From the NCBI RefSeq assembly GCF_014650495.1, contig NZ_BMVB01000003.1, positions 124,001 through 188,000 of the forward strand: 64,000 nucleotides of DNA, read 5' to 3'. Position numbers and translations under genes: made by a program. This DNA is from Streptomyces cinnamoneus (GTDB lineage: Bacteria > Actinomycetota > Actinomycetes > Streptomycetales > Streptomycetaceae). Below the pieces are notes generated by a model. That model saw nothing but the letters and a program-made list of their open reading frames with translations. It had not been told where the DNA came from and did no database searches. Positions 19,004-27,382 of the stretch are shown here, piece by piece. Every line of letters starts with the position of its first letter. Position 1 is the stretch's first letter.

Positions 19004-19582
19004 ATGTTCGCCTTTGCGCAAGGCCCGCAGCAGACTCCCGCGTCCAAGGCACCGGCGGCCGCCGCGGGACCGAAGACGGTGCGGGAGGCCGTCCTGCGGA
19101 AGGCCCTCTCGCCTTCCCCGGAGGAGCGGCGCCTGCTGAGCGGCAGGATCTGCTTCGACTCCGTCGCGTACGCGCTGCGTCTGGCGGGAGTCGTCAGCCC
19201 GGCGGCGTACGAGGCGTGGCCGCACGACGTGGCGGGAGCGCTGCGGAATCTCGTGAGCCCCCGGGATGCGAAGACCCGTTCGCCCGCCATTCCCGCCGGG
19301 TACGTGGTGGGTGTCTTCCGCAGGCTCACGGCGGACGGGCCGCCGGACCTGTGCCATGTGATGCTGTCGCTGGGGAACGGCCTGGCCGTCGGGTCCAACA
19401 ACGGCTGCCTGGGCGGGCGTCCCGACTGGTCGGTGCACGTGGTGCGGGACCTCCTCGACTGGCCGGAGGACGGCGGGCGTCCGCCCCGGATGCGCGGGGA
19501 GAACGGCCCCGAGTGGGCCCTGGAGAGGCACGTGTTCTGCCGGCCGGTGGAGGAGGCGGTGGCGCGGTTCGCCGCCGGGTGA
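19004..19582 (+). CDS. Unknown protein, possible Cys-His hydrolase-like cargo
   Basis: 192 aa from ATG 19004, with GGGAGGACGTC upstream. After a low-complexity Pro/Ala start there is RICFDSVAYALRLAG around residue 47, GYVVGVFRR around 98, and CHVMLSLGNGLAVGSNNGC around 116-136. A Cys at the start of a helix followed by His-x-strand and Asn is the arrangement of NlpC/P60- and papain-like hydrolases, so a peptidase or amidase activity is possible but unproven. It is divergent from the DUF4157 gene (138 bp apart) and convergent with the nuclease-like gene, inside the eCIS cargo flank. Confidence 0.6.
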   Translation: MFAFAQGPQQTPASKAPAAAAGPKTVREAVLRKALSPSPEERRLLSGRICFDSVAYALRLAGVVSPAAYEAWPHDVAGALRNLVSPRDAKTRSPAIPAGYVVGVFRRLTADGPPDLCHVMLSLGNGLAVGSNNGCLGGRPDWSVHVVRDLLDWPEDGGRPPRMRGENGPEWALERHVFCRPVEEAVARFAAG

Positions 19583-19607
19583 GGGCGGCGGACGAGGGAC
19601 ATCCCGG

Positions 19608-20375
19608 TCAGAGAAGTTCGGCGGGAAAGCCTGAGGGGACCGGCACGGTCGTCCCGGCAGGCGTCAGTGTGCCGGTTCGCTTGTCCTTCTTGACGTAGCG
19701 CGCCGTGTGGTCGAACCCGTCCGCCACGTGGTAGTCCGGATCGCCCTTCGCGTTCGACCGTCGCCCCTCGGCCGTTACGTGGAAGCGCACCCCATACCAG
19801 TGATCGGCCGTCGGGTTGTCCTGTGCGTACCGCATGCAGGCCCACAGCATCTTCTTGAGCGGTTCCTCGAAGCCCCTGTTGAACTGGCTGTTCGTCGCAG
19901 ACGTCATGGGTGTGAGGTTGCACGACGTGCCGGGTCCGCCGAGGTGGTCGTTCCAGAGGTGCCCGCGGACCCAGCCTCCGCCGTCCCGGGCGATGAGGGC
20001 GTTGACGACCGTGCACTCCTTGGGGTCGGGCGGTGAGCCGCCGTAGCTGCGCTCCGGGGCCCGCGACCCCGGCCCCAGCGTGACGTGCACCGACCGGCCG
20101 CCGCCGGTGCGGTCGAAGGTGCCCCAGTCGGGCCCCTCCCACACGACCTCGTTCTCCCAGCGGCCGAACGTGGCCGTGCGCGCGGGCCGGACCATGCGCT
20201 GGACGACGAGCGGCGCGGGTGGCGCGCCGCCGATCAGCCTGCTGACGGCCGCGTTCCCCGCCCGGGGCTGCAACGCCGCCACGGCCCTCAGAGGTGACGG
20301 GGATTCCGTCGCCGCGGACCGCCGTGACGGCCCGGGGGAATGCTCGCCCAAGTGAACGCGATCGCTCCGGCGCAT
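19608..20375 (-). CDS. Putative nuclease cargo of the eCIS
   Basis: 255 aa from ATG 20375 (GAGGGTGAGG upstream). An N-terminal LQPRAGNAAVSRLI motif is followed by a linker and a C-terminal domain with VRGHLWNDHLGGPGTSCNLTPM and NSQFNRGFEEPL. The pattern GHL-N-x-LGG-x-G-x-NL-P-x-T is seen in beta-beta-alpha metal/non-specific nuclease-like toxins, where the His is catalytic. The AGNAAV motif recurs in the neighbouring DUF4157 protein. Location next to the eCIS operon and lack of a signal peptide fit an injected effector; no immunity gene is evident. Confidence 0.6.
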   Translation of the reverse strand: MRRSDRVHLGEHSPGPSRRSAATESPSPLRAVAALQPRAGNAAVSRLIGGAPPAPLVVQRMVRPARTATFGRWENEVVWEGPDWGTFDRTGGGRSVHVTLGPGSRAPERSYGGSPPDPKECTVVNALIARDGGGWVRGHLWNDHLGGPGTSCNLTPMTSATNSQFNRGFEEPLKKMLWACMRYAQDNPTADHWYGVRFHVTAEGRRSNAKGDPDYHVADGFDHTARYVKKDKRTGTLTPAGTTVPVPSGFPAELL

Positions 20376-20602
20376 GATTCCTCACCCTCTCGCGGCGATG
20401 CCCGAAGACTGACCGATCGCATTTCTTCACGCAATGGGCAACCGGCGAATTCTCGCCACGCGGTCGGCACTCCCGCGAAAAAACGTTTCCCGCACGACCG
20501 AATACGGAATGTTGAACTCCATCTCTTCGGCGAAGGGCACGCCCACTGAGCACATCCGGCGAAGTGGCCAGAAGGCGTGAACCCCTGTGCTCTTGCGGTC
20601 TG

Positions 20603-20630
20603 TTGACGGGTGCAGCCGAGCCGCTAGCAT
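20603..20630 (+). promoter_or_regulatory. Candidate housekeeping promoter of the eCIS baseplate operon
   Basis: TTGACG (20603-20608) and TAGCAT (20625-20630) with a 16-bp spacer resemble HrdB-type promoters. The region 20376-20757 otherwise has no gene. Transcription would begin near 20637, leaving a 5' leader of about 120 nt before the first propeller gene. Confidence 0.5.
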
Positions 20631-20757
20631 CGGTTTCCACGCACCGCTGTTCTGGCAAGTGCTTCCGGCACTGTCCAGCACGTCATTTCACCGGCGACGG
20701 TGCGGTGCGACGCGAACAGCCGTGAACCGCAATCGGAACGGATCCGGAGGATCGCAC

Positions 20758-22155
20758 ATGCCCATCACCGAATTCCCGATCGACCAGTCCGGCGGCACCC
20801 GGGTACCCCACTCCATTACCGTCGGCCCGACCGGCACCGACGGCCGCCGCTGGTTGTGGGTGACGACCGACAACAACGCCCTCGTGCAGATCAGCAGGAG
20901 CGATCCGACCGCGCAGACCGCGCACACCGACCTCGTTCCGCAGTACACCGCCGGAATCATCAAGGATCCGACGGACCGGAAGGTCGTCTGGTTCGCCTCG
21001 CCGGCGGGCCCGCAGGATTACGACCCCATCTACGAGTTCGACATCGACCGACGCAAGATCATCAACAAGCACAACCTCCAGGACGACGCCCGCGCGCAGA
21101 CCATCACCAGCGTACGGTTCAAGACCAGCGACAGTCCGTCGGCCCCGGTCAAGGACTACATCCTGTTCGCCGAGCCCGTGCACACCAACGTGGGCTTCGT
21201 CGAGGTCGGCCAGGACGGCGCGAATTACCACTCGATCCCCACGGGTACCGACGAATTCAACACATGGCTCTGGTCCGTGGCGGCCACCGTCAACGACCCG
21301 GATACGCCGACGAAGTACACCTACTGGGTCACCGGGCAGGCACATGACAGGCCCTACAGGAAGACCAACGGCCTGTACTGGTTCACCCCGGCCGACGAGG
21401 GCGCGCAATGGAGGCGAATCCCGCTCCCGAGCGGCGGCAGCCAGGTGCCCATTCACGTCATCTCCGGCCTCATCCAGGACGGCACGGACAAGAATCCGTA
21501 CCTCTGGATCAGCGCGCGTAATCCCAATCAGATCCTGCGGTACGACATCAAGAACAGGTCGTGGAAAACGAGCTCCACCATCAACGGTGAGCCACGTCAG
21601 TTGGCATTCGGCCCCGACGGCAACATCTGGGTGGCCGGAACCGACAAGATCTACTGTTTCGAGAAGGACGTCTCCCGTCCCCCCGTCCCCACCCCCTCAC
21701 TGCCCTCGGGCAGCGAGGCTTACGGGATCTGCATCGACGAGACGAGCCAGGTCATCTGGTACACCAACCGCAAGACGAACAAGATCGGCAAGTACCCGAT
21801 CGAGACCGAGGGCAAGTCCTCTTTCGGCAAGACCCAGATGCTGATCCAGCCGGTCAAGAGCATCATCCCGGGCTCCGTGGCCGAAGTTCCCCTCGTCGCC
21901 GAATTCATGGCCGACGCCAGCCCGACCCCGGGAATCCCGCTCACCTGCCGGATCGTCTCCCAGGAGGCGACGTTCCTCGACGGCCGCCGCGAATGCGTCA
22001 TCGAGACGGACTGGACCGGCCAGGTCGCCTTCCCCGCCGTGCAGGCGGGCAAGGCGGAGGAGGACGTCGTCCTGAAGATCGGCTGGGGTGAGAACGAACC
22101 ACCCACCACCGTGGTCCTCCACGTGCGCAACGAGCCGGAAGACGACGAGGCGTAA
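20758..22155 (+). CDS. Beta-propeller protein of the eCIS locus (lyase-like/NHL type)
   Basis: 465 aa from ATG 20758 with GGATCCGGAGG upstream. It contains repeated blade-like segments (HSITVGPTG, RWLWVTTDNNALVQIS, NPYLWISARNPNQILRYD, QLAFGPDGNIWVAG, YGICIDETSQVIWYTNRKTNKIGKY) as in virginiamycin-B-lyase/SMP-30-like propellers. A C-terminal beta-rich domain of about 90 residues follows (VAEVPLVAEFMADA, ECVIETDWTGQVAF). There is no signal peptide. It is first in the eCIS operon and is probably a particle-associated binding or decoration protein rather than an enzyme; catalytic residues were not identified. Confidence 0.75.
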   Translation: MPITEFPIDQSGGTRVPHSITVGPTGTDGRRWLWVTTDNNALVQISRSDPTAQTAHTDLVPQYTAGIIKDPTDRKVVWFASPAGPQDYDPIYEFDIDRRKIINKHNLQDDARAQTITSVRFKTSDSPSAPVKDYILFAEPVHTNVGFVEVGQDGANYHSIPTGTDEFNTWLWSVAATVNDPDTPTKYTYWVTGQAHDRPYRKTNGLYWFTPADEGAQWRRIPLPSGGSQVPIHVISGLIQDGTDKNPYLWISARNPNQILRYDIKNRSWKTSSTINGEPRQLAFGPDGNIWVAGTDKIYCFEKDVSRPPVPTPSLPSGSEAYGICIDETSQVIWYTNRKTNKIGKYPIETEGKSSFGKTQMLIQPVKSIIPGSVAEVPLVAEFMADASPTPGIPLTCRIVSQEATFLDGRRECVIETDWTGQVAFPAVQAGKAEEDVVLKIGWGENEPPTTVVLHVRNEPEDDEA

Positions 22156-22196
22156 CCCCCTCGTACCCCCCATCGCGACACGAGAGGAGCCCGGCT

Positions 22197-23735
22197 GTGC
22201 CGTCCGCACACGGCAATACCTACGACCTCACGGGGAACGCCAAACCCGTGGCGCTCGCCTACAACCCCACCGACAGGAACATCTGGTTCATCACCGCCGA
22301 CGCGAAGATCGGCCGCTTCGCGCCGCGCAGCCCCTACGAGAGCAAGGTGTTCGAGCCGATCTACTCGGGGAAGAAGGCCGAGGACCTGGCGCTCTGGGAC
22401 CAGGCCGTCTGGACCTACATCCACGACGACGCGGCCGGCCACGCCCTCGCGTGCGCCAGTGACGGCCGCTACGCGCTGCACAGCTCCGGGCAGGCGGCCG
22501 CCACCCGCGCCATGGCCCTGGGACCGGACAGCAGCGGAGCCCGGCGCATCGTCGCAACGCTCGACGGCAAGGGGGCTCTGCTCTTCGTCGACACCGAGGG
22601 CGGGGTCTCCTACTCGACCGACCACGGCAAGCCGCTGCACGGGCTGGCCATCGACAGCAGCAACCCCCAGGAGTACTGGGTCAGCTGTCCCGACCGTCAC
22701 CACGTGGTCCGGTTCGACGCCTCGGTCGGTGACTTCGACCTCTCCCCCATCGACTTCGGGGCCCAGCTCAGGCCGCAGTCCATCGCGCTCACCGGGACGG
22801 GCGGCAAGGCGCTCTGGGCGACCACTCCGGAAGCCAGGATCATCCGGTACGACTTCGACACCAAGTCGCACCGGGCCATCGACATCCCCGCGGTCGCACA
22901 CCGCGTCTACGGCCTGCCCGACGGCTCCGCGTGGTTCACCATGCCCACGGGCGACGCGGTCGGCTACTTCGCCCCGGGCGCGACGGACCTGACCGGGACC
23001 ATCTCGACCGGCAAGGGCACGGGCCCGTCGAGCCTCGCCGTGGACTGGGACGGGACCCTGTGGATCGGGCTCGCCGGGACCGGGCAGATGTTCCGCGTCT
23101 CGAAGGTCCAGCTCACCCCGCTCTCGGGGCAGGGACAGCAGGCGGTCGTCGGCACCCCGTTCCCCAACCCACTGCAGGTCAAGGCGACCAGGCTGGACGG
23201 CAGCCCGGTGCAGGGAGCCACGATCACCTTCACGATCAAGGGCGACCAGGCCCGGTTCGAGGGCGACAAGCCCACCGACACCCGGACCACCTCGGTCGAC
23301 GGCACCGCCACCAGCGCCGTGCTCCACGCCAAGCAGGTCGGGGAATGCGACATCTCGGCCATGTGGGAGCAGGAAAGCGCCTTCACCCGCTTCGAGAACA
23401 TCACCGTCATCCCGACCGTGGGACCCGCCGACCACACCCGCTACCTCTCGGGCGCCGGCCAGGAGACGCGGCGCGGCACGGAGTTCCCCGAACGCCTCAA
23501 GGTCATGGTGGTGGACGCCAACGGCGCGCCCGTGGCTGCCGACGTCACCTTCAGGGTCGTGGACGACGACCTGGCCTCGTTCGACGGCGGTCCGATCGTG
23601 GTCGTCCCGACTGACGGGGCCGGCGTGGCGGTCTCCCCGGCCCTGACGGCCGGCTCCGAGGCCGGGCGCGTCCGGGTCGAGGCGTGGGCGGCGGACACCT
23701 CCGCCGGAACGGTGTTCCGCGAGCGCGTGCTCTGA
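22197..23735 (+). CDS. Beta-propeller protein with C-terminal Ig-like domains (eCIS locus)
   Basis: 512 aa from GTG 22197 (GAGAGGAGC upstream). A propeller spans about residues 10-305 (PVALAYNPTDRNIWFITADAKIGRF, GLAIDSSNPQEYWVSCPDRH, PSSLAVDWDGTLWIGL). Two bacterial Ig-like domains follow (PNPLQVKATRLDGSPVQGA; PERLKVMVVDANGAPVAAD), resembling adhesin-type Big_1 domains. No signal peptide is present. With the preceding gene it forms a pair of paralogous propellers. The Ig-like stalk suggests a surface-exposed fibre or host-binding role on the particle. Confidence 0.75.
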   Translation: MPSAHGNTYDLTGNAKPVALAYNPTDRNIWFITADAKIGRFAPRSPYESKVFEPIYSGKKAEDLALWDQAVWTYIHDDAAGHALACASDGRYALHSSGQAAATRAMALGPDSSGARRIVATLDGKGALLFVDTEGGVSYSTDHGKPLHGLAIDSSNPQEYWVSCPDRHHVVRFDASVGDFDLSPIDFGAQLRPQSIALTGTGGKALWATTPEARIIRYDFDTKSHRAIDIPAVAHRVYGLPDGSAWFTMPTGDAVGYFAPGATDLTGTISTGKGTGPSSLAVDWDGTLWIGLAGTGQMFRVSKVQLTPLSGQGQQAVVGTPFPNPLQVKATRLDGSPVQGATITFTIKGDQARFEGDKPTDTRTTSVDGTATSAVLHAKQVGECDISAMWEQESAFTRFENITVIPTVGPADHTRYLSGAGQETRRGTEFPERLKVMVVDANGAPVAADVTFRVVDDDLASFDGGPIVVVPTDGAGVAVSPALTAGSEAGRVRVEAWAADTSAGTVFRERVL

Positions 23736-23761
23736 CGACGGACCGGTAGACAGGAGAACCG

Positions 23762-24154
23762 ATGACGCAGCAGACCCCCGGGTTGCAGACCGAGTTCGAC
23801 TTCGAACTGCCCTGTGGGTACGTCGACGGCGACGGCACCGTCCACCGCCGGGGCCGGATGCGCCTGGCCACCGCGCGGGACGAGCTGGCGCCACTGATCG
23901 ACCAGCGGGTGAAGGAGAACCCGGCGTACCTGGGGGTCGTGCTGCTCAGCCTCGTCATCACCCGGCTGGGGAACGTGCCCGAGATCCACGCCGGCGTGGT
24001 GGAGTCGCTGTTCGCCACCGACCTGGCCTACCTCCAGGACTTCTACCGCCGGATCAACGGGCTGGAGGGCGACCGCGCGGTGGCCTGCCCGTCGTGCGGG
24101 ACGGCATTCGCGGTCCCCGAGCCCGTGCCCGGTGAACGCCTGGGGGAATCATGA
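23762..24154 (+). CDS. Phage tail assembly chaperone-like protein (Mu gp41-like)
   Basis: 130 aa beginning QTEFDFELPCGYVDGDGTVHRRGRM, followed by LGVVLLSLVITRLG and LFATDLAYLQDFYRRIN, the pattern of small phage tail assembly proteins that use a tail-protein core and C-terminal recruitment region. The last 30 residues contain CPSCG, which could form half of a metal knuckle. It is followed with a 4-nt overlap by a 54-aa GpE-like ORF, as tail chaperone pairs are in phages. Confidence 0.7.
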   Translation: MTQQTPGLQTEFDFELPCGYVDGDGTVHRRGRMRLATARDELAPLIDQRVKENPAYLGVVLLSLVITRLGNVPEIHAGVVESLFATDLAYLQDFYRRINGLEGDRAVACPSCGTAFAVPEPVPGERLGES

Positions 24155-24315
24155 CGCACCCCGCCGACCGGCTCCGGGAGGAGGTCGCATACATCGCCTA
24201 TCACTTCCACTGGGCGTACACGGATCTTGTGGCCCTCCCGCACGAGGAACGGCGCGCGTGGGTGCGGGAGATCGCCCGGATCAACACGACGCTGGCCGGG
24301 GACGGGGGCCTGTGA
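24151..24315 (+). CDS. DUF6760/phage GpE-like small protein
   Basis: 54 aa: MTHPADRLREEVAYIAYHFH and WAYTDLVALPHEERRAWVRE, then a short tail. The FHW core followed by a helical L-x2-L-x4-ER-x2-WV segment resembles the C-terminal product of P2-type tail chaperones (GpE family) and the DUF6760 family in actinobacterial tail-like loci. Its start overlaps the upstream stop (ATGA), and its stop overlaps the next ATG (TGATG). Confidence 0.75.
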   Translation: MTHPADRLREEVAYIAYHFHWAYTDLVALPHEERRAWVREIARINTTLAGDGGL

Positions 24316-26141
24316 TGTTCTCCTGGCCTTTGCGCCGACGGTCACCGCGCCCGGAGCGCACTCCGTCGCAGCACGACCCGTCGCGGCCCACGGCGGCAGC
24401 GGCGCCGCGGGCTCCACTGCCGTCGTGGGCCCGCCGGGCGACGCTGCCGGGGAGCCCGCTGCCCGGATTCCGGCGCTCGCTGGCGGCGTGGCAGCCGGTG
24501 CCGGACGTGGCCCTGCACGGACGGTTGCTGCCGCGTGGCGTGCGGGTGGGATGCGGGAGAGTGTGCTTCTCCGGCGGGCAGGCGTGGCGTCCGTACGGGG
24601 CGGGGGCGGCGGCCCTTCCCTTCGTGGGACTGCCCGAGGCCCCGGTGTCCGAGCACGCGCCCGAGCCTGTGCCCCGGTGGCGCACAGTGGTGCGCATCAT
24701 GGGGGGTGCGCTCGGTGCGGTACGCGGCCGGGCCGCCGTTCAGCGGTCCGCGGGTGGCCGGCACACTGTGGCGTGCGGGCTCGTACCGTACGGGGGCGAC
24801 GGTGCGGCCCGCTTCGCCGAGCCCGGCGCGGAGGTGCCGCAGGGGTCGGGGGACGGGCTCGGGCCCGAACCCCTCGGGGGCGTGGCGGGTGGGTCCGTGT
24901 CACCGCCCGTACCGGCCGCCGGCCACGAGTACCACGACCACGTACCGACCGGTCGCGGGTTTCCGGAGTTATCCCCCGGTCTCTCCTCCGCGCAGGGCGC
25001 GCCCGTCTCCCCTGTTGCCGGGGCAACTCCCCGGCCTTCGGCGCCGGCCGCGGCCCCGGCACGACCCGAGGCCCGGCCCCACGCCGGTCCGCCCCGGGCT
25101 CTGCCCTTCGCGCAGGCGCACTCCCCAGGAGGCGCCCCTCCGTCAGCACCGGTACCGGCACCGGCTCTTCGGGCGCCTGTTGCCTCTCGGGGCCCGTTCA
25201 GGCCGGCCTCCTGGTCGGTCGCCCCCTTGGGCACACCGGCACCCGTTCCCGACACGGCTGTCGTCCTCCCGGGAGCACCCGCCCCGAACCACCACTGGGC
25301 TGGACCCGGGGTAACGCCCGCGCAGGCCGTCGACCAGACCGTCGACCAGACCCTCGCCCGGACGCTGCCCGAACCGACTCCCCAGCTGCCCCTGCCTCCC
25401 CCGGTATCCCTCGCCGGCCCTGCCCCGGCGCCCGCACCGGCCACTCCCTCCCCCTCCTGCGCTCCGACCCGACAGCTGAGCACCGCCACTGCCCCGGCAC
25501 CCCCCGTGCCGATTCCCCGGCCGACGGCCGCACGCACGCGCGCCCTCGGCACCGCCTTCCCCCCGACGTCACCTGCCTCGGTCCACAGGCCGGAAGCCGT
25601 GCACGCCGAGCACCCCGGTCCCGGGCCCGTTCCCTCCCGTACGTCCCACGAGCCCGCACCTCCCGCGCCCCGCCTCCCGGCGGTCGATCGGGAGCCAGGA
25701 GGCGCCACGGGAATCCACCCCGGCCCCAGGGCGCCGGACGGGCCGGCCGGTGCCGGAACGCCGCTGCCCGTCGCACAGCCCGCCCGGCCGTCGGACCCGC
25801 TCCCGCCCCGGCCTCGCATCGGGCACCCCCTGCCCCGTACTCCGTCGACCGCCGTGCGCATCTCCCCCTCGCCCCGGCCCCACAGGCCCGACGGTTCACC
25901 GCCGGTCACGTCCCCGGCCCCGGCCACCTTGCCGTCGGCGGTACCCCTCTCCCCGCCGCCTCATCCCGGGACAGCACCAGCGCCACCCCCACCCCCCGAC
26001 CCCGTCCTCCTCGCCCGTCGGATCGCCGCGTCGCACGCCGATGTGATCGCCCGCGCCGTCCTGCGCGCGCTCGACCTCCCGGGGCGCGGCGTCGACTGGC
26101 CGGCACCGTACTGCCCACCCCCGGGCCACGCCCCCCGTTGA
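24315..26141 (+). CDS. Large Pro/Ala-rich, largely disordered eCIS protein (possible tape measure)
   Basis: 608 aa from ATG 24315, which overlaps the stop of the GpE-like gene. The first 150 residues have some hydrophobic content and residues about 200-560 are extremely Pro/Ala-rich. A short ordered C-terminal helix region follows (DPVLLARRIAASHADVIARA, VLRALDLPG). In phages the tape-measure gene follows the chaperone pair, so position suggests a length-determining role, but the composition is not that of a helical tape measure. Competing long frames in this GC-rich region lack matching starts. Confidence 0.6.
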   Translation: MFSWPLRRRSPRPERTPSQHDPSRPTAAAAPRAPLPSWARRATLPGSPLPGFRRSLAAWQPVPDVALHGRLLPRGVRVGCGRVCFSGGQAWRPYGAGAAALPFVGLPEAPVSEHAPEPVPRWRTVVRIMGGALGAVRGRAAVQRSAGGRHTVACGLVPYGGDGAARFAEPGAEVPQGSGDGLGPEPLGGVAGGSVSPPVPAAGHEYHDHVPTGRGFPELSPGLSSAQGAPVSPVAGATPRPSAPAAAPARPEARPHAGPPRALPFAQAHSPGGAPPSAPVPAPALRAPVASRGPFRPASWSVAPLGTPAPVPDTAVVLPGAPAPNHHWAGPGVTPAQAVDQTVDQTLARTLPEPTPQLPLPPPVSLAGPAPAPAPATPSPSCAPTRQLSTATAPAPPVPIPRPTAARTRALGTAFPPTSPASVHRPEAVHAEHPGPGPVPSRTSHEPAPPAPRLPAVDREPGGATGIHPGPRAPDGPAGAGTPLPVAQPARPSDPLPPRPRIGHPLPRTPSTAVRISPSPRPHRPDGSPPVTSPAPATLPSAVPLSPPPHPGTAPAPPPPPDPVLLARRIAASHADVIARAVLRALDLPGRGVDWPAPYCPPPGHAPR

Positions 26142-26172
26142 CGACACCGATGCCTTCCCGGACGGAGCCGCC

Positions 26173-26610
26173 ATGCCGGACCAGGTCCAGCCGTTCGCCG
26201 TCAGTTCGTTGTTCCAGCTGACGATCGGGGACAGTTCGCTCGGTTCGTTCACCTCGTGTGAGGGGCTGGGCTGTTCCATGGAGGTCGAGGAGCGGACGGA
26301 AGGCGGCATGAACGGGCGGGTATGGCATCTGCCGACCCGGATCCGCTACTCGAACGTCGTGCTCGGCAGACCCCTGACGAAGGACACCGTGCTCATCTGG
26401 GCGTGGATCCAGCAGCAGGTGCGCGAACCCCTCCGGCTGCCGGGGCAGTTGGTGGCGCTCGGGCCGGACCGCAGGCCGATCGTCCGGTGGCTGCTGGACG
26501 GTGTGCTGCCGGTCCGGTGGAGCGGGCCGTCCTTCGACACCGAGCAGTCCCAACCGGCCCGGGAAACGCTGGAGATCGCGCACGACGGATTCATCGGGGT
26601 CACGATCTGA
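26173..26610 (+). CDS. eCIS tube-initiator protein (T4 gp19-like)
   Basis: 145 aa with the phage tail tube fold signature (VSSLFQLTIGDSSLGSFTSCEGLG, MNGRVWHLPTRIRYSNVVLG, WIQQQVREPLRLPGQ, TLEIAHDGFIGVTI). It differs from the main tube protein encoded at 43099-43539. It sits just before the LysM and spike genes, so it most likely forms the first tube ring adapting the spike/hub to the tube (Afp5-like role). Confidence 0.88.
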   Translation: MPDQVQPFAVSSLFQLTIGDSSLGSFTSCEGLGCSMEVEERTEGGMNGRVWHLPTRIRYSNVVLGRPLTKDTVLIWAWIQQQVREPLRLPGQLVALGPDRRPIVRWLLDGVLPVRWSGPSFDTEQSQPARETLEIAHDGFIGVTI

Positions 26611-26674
26611 CCCTCCGCGACACCAGGCGAGCACAGGCGACAGCGCGCGAACACGACAGAAGGGACCGCCACCG

Positions 26675-27382
26675 ATGGCCGTTCTGCCCTTGGGAGGCAG
26701 TCCCGTACGGGCCTGTCTGGTGATCTACGACCCGCCGGCCGGCACCGGCAGCACACCGGGGCCCGAACGCGCCCGGGTCAAGCTGCACTTCAACCCGGAT
26801 CGCCTGTCCGTCGGCAAACAGGCCCGCTGGGACCGCAGCCGCGCACCGTCCAACGAAGCGGCCGCCAGACCGCAGTTCATCGGCGCCGAGCCGCGGACCA
26901 TGACGCTGGAGGTGTTCCTCGACGCGCCCGGCAGCGGCGCCGGTGTCCAGGGCGAGGTGGAGACGCTGCTGGGGTGCTGCGCGCCGACGTCACAGAGCGC
27001 CGCGGCGAAGCCGGCCTCCGCGCCGTGGGTGCGCCTGGAGTGGGGGCGTTCCCGCACCACCGCCTTTCCGGCCGTCGTCACGCAGGTGAACGCCGTCTAC
27101 ACGCGGTTCGGGACGGACGGTACGCCGCTGCGCGCGGAGTGCTCGCTGACGCTGGAGGAGGTCGGCGGCTCGACGCCGCGGCAGAACCCGAGCTCGGGCG
27201 CGGACGGCCCGGTGGGCACGCACACGGTGGTGGCCGGCGACACGCTGCCGGGGATCGCGTGGCGCGCGTACGGGGACGCCGCGTCCTGGCGGGCGATCGC
27301 CCGTGCCAACGGGATCGACGATCCGGAGGCCGTTCGCCCCGGAAGCGAGTTGCTGCTGCCCGTACTGGAGGACGGCCGGTGA
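26675..27382 (+). CDS. LysM-domain baseplate protein (Cis7/Afp7-like)
   Basis: 235 aa from ATG 26675 (AGAAGGGA upstream). The N-terminal part is an eCIS/phage baseplate domain (ARVKLHFNPDRLSVGKQARW, RTMTLEVFLDAPG). The C-terminal LysM-like domain is at about residues 185-230 (HTVVAGDTLPGIAWRAYG, WRAIARANGIDDPE, PGSELLLP). In other eCIS and in T4 (gp53) this protein clamps the inner baseplate around the hub. Its stop overlaps the VgrG GTG. Confidence 0.9.
   Translation: MAVLPLGGSPVRACLVIYDPPAGTGSTPGPERARVKLHFNPDRLSVGKQARWDRSRAPSNEAAARPQFIGAEPRTMTLEVFLDAPGSGAGVQGEVETLLGCCAPTSQSAAAKPASAPWVRLEWGRSRTTAFPAVVTQVNAVYTRFGTDGTPLRAECSLTLEEVGGSTPRQNPSSGADGPVGTHTVVAGDTLPGIAWRAYGDAASWRAIARANGIDDPEAVRPGSELLLPVLEDGR

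Noticed and set aside
23762-24315. Programmed -1 frameshift as an asserted feature
   Set aside because: The ATGA overlap alone can couple the two ORFs and no canonical heptamer is seen; kept only as a testable idea in findings.
24740-25927. 395-aa minus-strand frame in the same region
   Set aside because: Gly/Ala/Arg shadow of the Pro-rich gene; no ribosome site and no operon logic.
24227-26221. 664-aa plus-strand frame over the Pro-rich eCIS gene
   Set aside because: Extremely Arg/Pro-rich with no coupled start. The adopted frame starts in a TGATG overlap and ends with an ordered helix before the tube gene.
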